Assembly: GCF_018309085.1 (NCBI RefSeq)
Contig: NZ_CP070502.1
Coordinates: forward strand, 3,901,001 to 3,965,000
Direction of reading: 5' to 3'
From: Sporosarcina sp. Marseille-Q4063
GTDB lineage: Bacteria > Bacillota > Bacilli > Bacillales_A > Planococcaceae
DNA: 64,000 bases
Shown here: one piece after another, positions 61,333 to 64,000 of the stretch
How the letters are laid out: each line of letters begins with the position of its first letter
Numbering within the stretch: the first letter of the stretch is position 1
Notes under the pieces: generated by a model
The model's database searches: none
Told to the model about the DNA's origin: nothing
Seen by the model: only the letters and a program-made list of their open reading frames with translations
Made by a program: the position numbers and the translations under genes

Positions 61333-61776
61333 ATGAATGAAGCAGCACAAACATATTGGAATGAATATTGGGAGGATGGAGAGAAACCAATCTCAGTTAG
61401 TTCGGGTATGTTTGGCGATACACCGGATTTACTTGCCCAGCTAGTTATTTCTGGTATGAAGACAGCGACTTGTTCAGGTTATGTTTTCTACGAGATGGAT
61501 AATACTCCATTGCCGACTACCGATGATTACTTTATTATTTTGAATCATAAAGAACAGCCAGTTGCTATTATTAAGACTGTTGAGGTAACGCTTATTCCAA
61601 TGAATGAAGTGACAGAAGAATTTGCGATTGCTGAAGGGGATGGTTCTTATGAGAATTGGATATCGATTCATAAGAGGTATTTCACAGGTGAGTTACAAAA
61701 AGTTGGACTTGAATTTAGTGAGGACATGCTTCTTGTTTGCGAGCGATTTACGTTAATTGATGTAAAGGCCAAATAA
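61333..61776 (+). CDS. ASCH-domain protein, copy 2
   Basis: This 147-residue ASCH protein is a full-length paralogue of the one at 59977 (MNEAAQTYWNEYW versus MNEAAKSYWDEYW; shared GLEFSEDMLLVCERFTLIDVK end). The motif LAQLVISGMKTATCSGYVFYEMDN is kept. AAGGGG lies about 10 nt before the ATG at 61333; an ATG at 61309 has no SD. It is a tandem duplicate with DUF2785 between, implying duplication and retention in one operon. Confidence 0.82.
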   Translation: MNEAAQTYWNEYWEDGEKPISVSSGMFGDTPDLLAQLVISGMKTATCSGYVFYEMDNTPLPTTDDYFIILNHKEQPVAIIKTVEVTLIPMNEVTEEFAIAEGDGSYENWISIHKRYFTGELQKVGLEFSEDMLLVCERFTLIDVKAK

Positions 61777-62017
61777 ACAAAAAGAAATTATATTGAGCAA
61801 AAATTATAGTATTAGATCTAGGTGAATTACAAGTAACTTTAAAAGATAGGTGAGAAACGCCCAGACGTTCAGGAAACTGGATAGTTATGTAAGACTTGAA
61901 TTGATTTCTCGGAACTTTGGAAAGTGGGCGTCTGTTCAAAACAACCTTATACTAGTTGATGTATTAAAATAGCAATTATCAGCATAAAATTAGTATCGAA
62001 TATAATGGGGGAATTTT

Positions 62018-63094
62018 GTGCAAACGAAACAAAAAGAAAGAGTAATTTGTTCAATTGAAAAGTCATTCAAAAGTTTTGTATTGAAAGATAAGAAGTTGAA
62101 GAGTGCATTTTTAATGGTTCATTCAGAAAAGAATGATATCCATTTGAACATTGCTGGAGGGTCCATGAAAAAAAATCAGCCGGCATATATGGCGAGTGTT
62201 GGAAAAGTCTTTACGTCAGTTTTGATTAATTTGTTATATGAGAACGATCAATTGTCGTTCGATGACGGCATTACGAAATACTTAGATCCAATATTGGTCA
62301 ATAATCTTCATGTTTATAAAGGTAAAGATTATACCGATAGCATTAAAATTAAGCATCTACTAAATCACACTTCTGGTTTGTCTGATAACTTCTACCTGTT
62401 ACTAAACAAGCTTTTAGTTGATCGACACTTCAAGATAAGCCCCGAAGAAGCAATTGCTTGGGGAAAAATACATCAAGACCCACATTTCCCACCAGGTAAA
62501 GGATTCAAATATAGCAATACAAACTATCAGCTATTAGGATTAATTATTGAAAAAGTTAAAGGAATACCTTTTCATATAGCTATGAAACAATATATCTTTG
62601 AGCCTCTCGGGATGATGAATTCTTCTGTCCTCCACAATTCTGAGCCATTGGATAAAGACACCCAACCCTTGGCGGACTTTTATTTCAATGAAAACAACAT
62701 CACTAACCACAAAGGATATGCTGACCTTGCCTACGCTGGAGGTAATGTAGTATCTACTGGTGAAGATTTATTGAAATTTATAAAAGCGTTAGTAACCTAT
62801 CAATTGGTGAAACAGGAAACACTCGAGAAAATGATGGACGATAAAGTGAGATATGGTCTAGGAATTGAGTACGGATATGGCATTATGCAGTTTAAAACAG
62901 TTCCACTGCTTATGCCGGAAATTTTTAATGTGTGGGGTCATGCGGGTGCTACAGGCGCCTATATGTTTTATCACCCGAAAATGGACACCTATCTAATTGG
63001 CACGTTTAATGACTTTTCCTATGAGAGAAAAGGTGTCAAATTTATGTTAATGAAAGTTATAAACCAATTAAAGAAACTGAATGCAGAAATGTGA
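62018..63094 (+). CDS. Serine hydrolase of the beta-lactamase/PBP4* family
   Basis: A 358-residue protein with the three active-site motifs of class C-type hydrolases: S60-x-x-K63 (ASVGKVF), YSNTNY as the Y-x-N motif (about 167), and HAGATGAY as the H/K-x-G motif (about 309). No signal peptide is seen, so it is probably cytoplasmic. It starts at GTG with GGGGGG upstream. Likely an esterase or D-aminopeptidase-like enzyme; beta-lactam hydrolysis is not implied. The 240 bases before it show no gene. Confidence 0.85.
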   Translation: MQTKQKERVICSIEKSFKSFVLKDKKLKSAFLMVHSEKNDIHLNIAGGSMKKNQPAYMASVGKVFTSVLINLLYENDQLSFDDGITKYLDPILVNNLHVYKGKDYTDSIKIKHLLNHTSGLSDNFYLLLNKLLVDRHFKISPEEAIAWGKIHQDPHFPPGKGFKYSNTNYQLLGLIIEKVKGIPFHIAMKQYIFEPLGMMNSSVLHNSEPLDKDTQPLADFYFNENNITNHKGYADLAYAGGNVVSTGEDLLKFIKALVTYQLVKQETLEKMMDDKVRYGLGIEYGYGIMQFKTVPLLMPEIFNVWGHAGATGAYMFYHPKMDTYLIGTFNDFSYERKGVKFMLMKVINQLKKLNAEM

Positions 63095-63143
63095 TTTGTC
63101 GAGTATTAGAAATCGATGCATCTTAGGTTAGGAGGTAACTAGT

Positions 63144-63485
63144 ATAAAAATTATTCGGATGAATGAAATAAAAGGTAAAAGCATCACGCAATATGACTCA
63201 AAGATGATTATGCGCAAAATTTTAATGACCGATAAGTCAACTCATGTTGGAATTATGCAATTAGATAAGGGGGGAATTGTTGGCTATCATGATGCTACAG
63301 TTCCGCAAATACTGCTAATTATTGAAGGCGAGGGATGGGTTCGAAGCGGTACAAGTCGAAAAGTGAGAGTCGTCGCTGGAGACGCGGTACTATGGGAGAC
63401 AGGAGAGGGGCATGAAACAACTTCCGAGATGGGATTGAAAGCGATTGTCATTGAATCGGAGGGTTTGGAAATCAGTTCGTTTTAG
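63144..63485 (+). CDS. Cupin-domain protein, possible ATA start
   Basis: A single-domain cupin of about 114 residues with a beta-barrel pattern: HVGIMQLDKGGIVGYHDATVPQILLIIEGEGWVRSGTSRKVRVVAGDAVLWETGEGHETTSEMG. It keeps the G(x)5H and G(x)5PxG-like turns. The first ATG (63159) lies 22 nt from AGGAGGT, while the ATA at 63144 is 7 nt from it and in frame, giving the usual 'xKIIRMNEI' start. The start may therefore be a non-standard ATA/ATT, or a mutated ATG. Metal or ligand unknown. Confidence 0.7.
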   Translation: MKIIRMNEIKGKSITQYDSKMIMRKILMTDKSTHVGIMQLDKGGIVGYHDATVPQILLIIEGEGWVRSGTSRKVRVVAGDAVLWETGEGHETTSEMGLKAIVIESEGLEISSF

Positions 63486-63499
63486 AAAGGGATGAAGTT

Positions 63500-63814
63500 A
63501 TGCTGTATCGTCGGAAAACTTATCAGATCGAACCATCCTTGTATGAAACATTTACACATTTCTTTCACACATATTTGCTCCCCAATCAATTGACGAATGG
63601 TGCTCAATTGATTGGGAGGTGGGTCAATGAAGAGCGAACAGAAATCATGGCTATGTGGAAGTATGCAGATAGAGCTCATTATGAAGCGATAGACGCTGCT
63701 ATCAGGGATTCAGAATTGCATGTAGAAGCGCAAACCTATCGGAAAACACTGCCTCCTTTATTTTTATCGTCAAACGAGGAATTTTTTATTTCTACCGGTG
63801 ATTACGAGCAATAG
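63500..63814 (+). CDS. NIPSNAP-like dimeric alpha/beta barrel protein
   Basis: This 104-residue protein has the ferredoxin-like alpha+beta pattern of NIPSNAP domains: YRRKTYQIEPSLYETFTHFFHTYLLPNQLTNGAQLIGRWVNEERTEIMAMWKYADRAHYEAIDAAI. AAAGGG lies 8 nt before the ATG. It is 14 nt downstream of the cupin gene and probably co-transcribed. The function is unknown. Confidence 0.65.
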   Translation: MLYRRKTYQIEPSLYETFTHFFHTYLLPNQLTNGAQLIGRWVNEERTEIMAMWKYADRAHYEAIDAAIRDSELHVEAQTYRKTLPPLFLSSNEEFFISTGDYEQ

Positions 63815-63914
63815 ATACAAGATCCTTTACATCCGAAAACAAAGTGTACCTAAATCGGAGCATAAATAATTCTTACTAGCATTTATAATAAGGAATAATT
63901 TATCACTTAGGGGG

Positions 63915-64000
63915 ATGAATGAAATAGATAAATCATGTTTCATTTGCGATAAACATGCAGGGCTGATCACAACAGAAGGGGTAATGGTCTATGAGGATGA
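63915..64000 (+). CDS. HIT-family protein, N-terminal part (cut by window end)
   Basis: The frame opens with AGGGGG 4 nt before the ATG and encodes SCFICDKHAG near the start, the C-x-x-C opening typical of HIT nucleotide hydrolases such as Hit/Fhit. The remaining domain with the HxHxH catalytic motif lies beyond the window. Confidence 0.55.
   Translation, partial: MNEIDKSCFICDKHAGLITTEGVMVYED

Noticed and set aside
61777..62017. Inverted CGCCCA/TGGGCG words near 61858-61932
   Set aside because: The stem is short and distant, with no T-run or terminal repeats; no gene, RNA or element could be supported.
1..64000. CRISPR array, tRNA or rRNA genes, prophage
   Set aside because: No regularly spaced direct repeats, tRNA-like cloverleaf with TTCGAAT/TTCRA arm, rRNA cores or phage structural genes were recognised on either strand.

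Overview
The window reads as chromosomal DNA of a low-GC, rod-type Bacillales bacterium, most like the Planococcaceae (Sporosarcina and relatives). This rests on strong AGGAGG-type ribosome binding sites, many Rho-independent terminators, and families typical of Bacillales: ClpE with CtsR boxes, a DbpA/YxiN helicase, YfhE/YfhD-like small proteins, a YlxY-like deacetylase, DUF3219 (YkvR), DUF1641 next to formate dehydrogenase, and YolD. The genus is an inference. No rRNA, tRNA, CRISPR array or prophage was seen.

Layout. 1-9.9 kb is a patchwork of single genes: MFS and EamA transporters, VOC proteins, a phosphoesterase, DUF4256, SRPBCC, a nucleotidyltransferase, a DUF1801 protein and a P-loop kinase. 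Two complete holin-like type I toxin/antisense modules, two remnants and a dispersed repeat lie between them. 10-14.6 kb holds a TerC protein and an ABC transporter/two-component operon of the lantibiotic/bacitracin-detoxification kind, ending beside a 145-bp inverted-repeat element. 15.5-21.2 kb has cysteine synthase, a group IIC-type intron sitting directly behind its terminator, and a sulfonate/nitrate-type ABC importer. 21.2-23.5 kb is clpE with its CtsR operators. 24-29.5 kb is a tripartite tricarboxylate transporter (tctCBA) with its CitS/CitT-type two-component system upstream. 29.6-41.6 kb has a small phospholipase A2-like protein, an acyl-CoA synthetase, a baeRF-type protein, small YfhE/YfhD-like genes, a third toxin module, a frameshifted DUF1963 gene, an HtrA-like protease, a DJ-1/PfpI protein, an unusual second TctA-like permease pair, and a LexA-box-controlled WYL-like/YolD operon. 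41.7-49.5 kb has fdhD divergent from a formate dehydrogenase/DUF1641 pair, then dbpA, a COG4315 lipoprotein and an ECF sigma/anti-sigma pair. 49.5-64 kb is accessory: a DUF899-VOC fusion, a YlxY-like deacetylase lacking the usual motif, membrane proteins, three GNATs, an orphan second DNA sliding clamp (DnaN paralogue), two ASCH paralogues flanking a DUF2785 gene, a serine hydrolase, a cupin, a NIPSNAP-like protein and the start of a HIT protein.

The strongest hidden signal is the toxin family. Three loci encode 40-41 residue hydrophobic peptides. Each has a convergent antisense promoter with a 17-bp spacer, an antisense terminator built into the end of the toxin ORF or just after it, and an 11-bp complementarity between the mRNA 5' leader and its 3' region. 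The pairing is kept by compensatory changes between loci. A truncated copy now appears to be the terminator of terC. Other notable points are a near-consensus LexA operator exactly between -35 and -10 of the YolD operon, the orphan sliding clamp, and a one-base slip in a T-run that breaks the DUF1963 gene.
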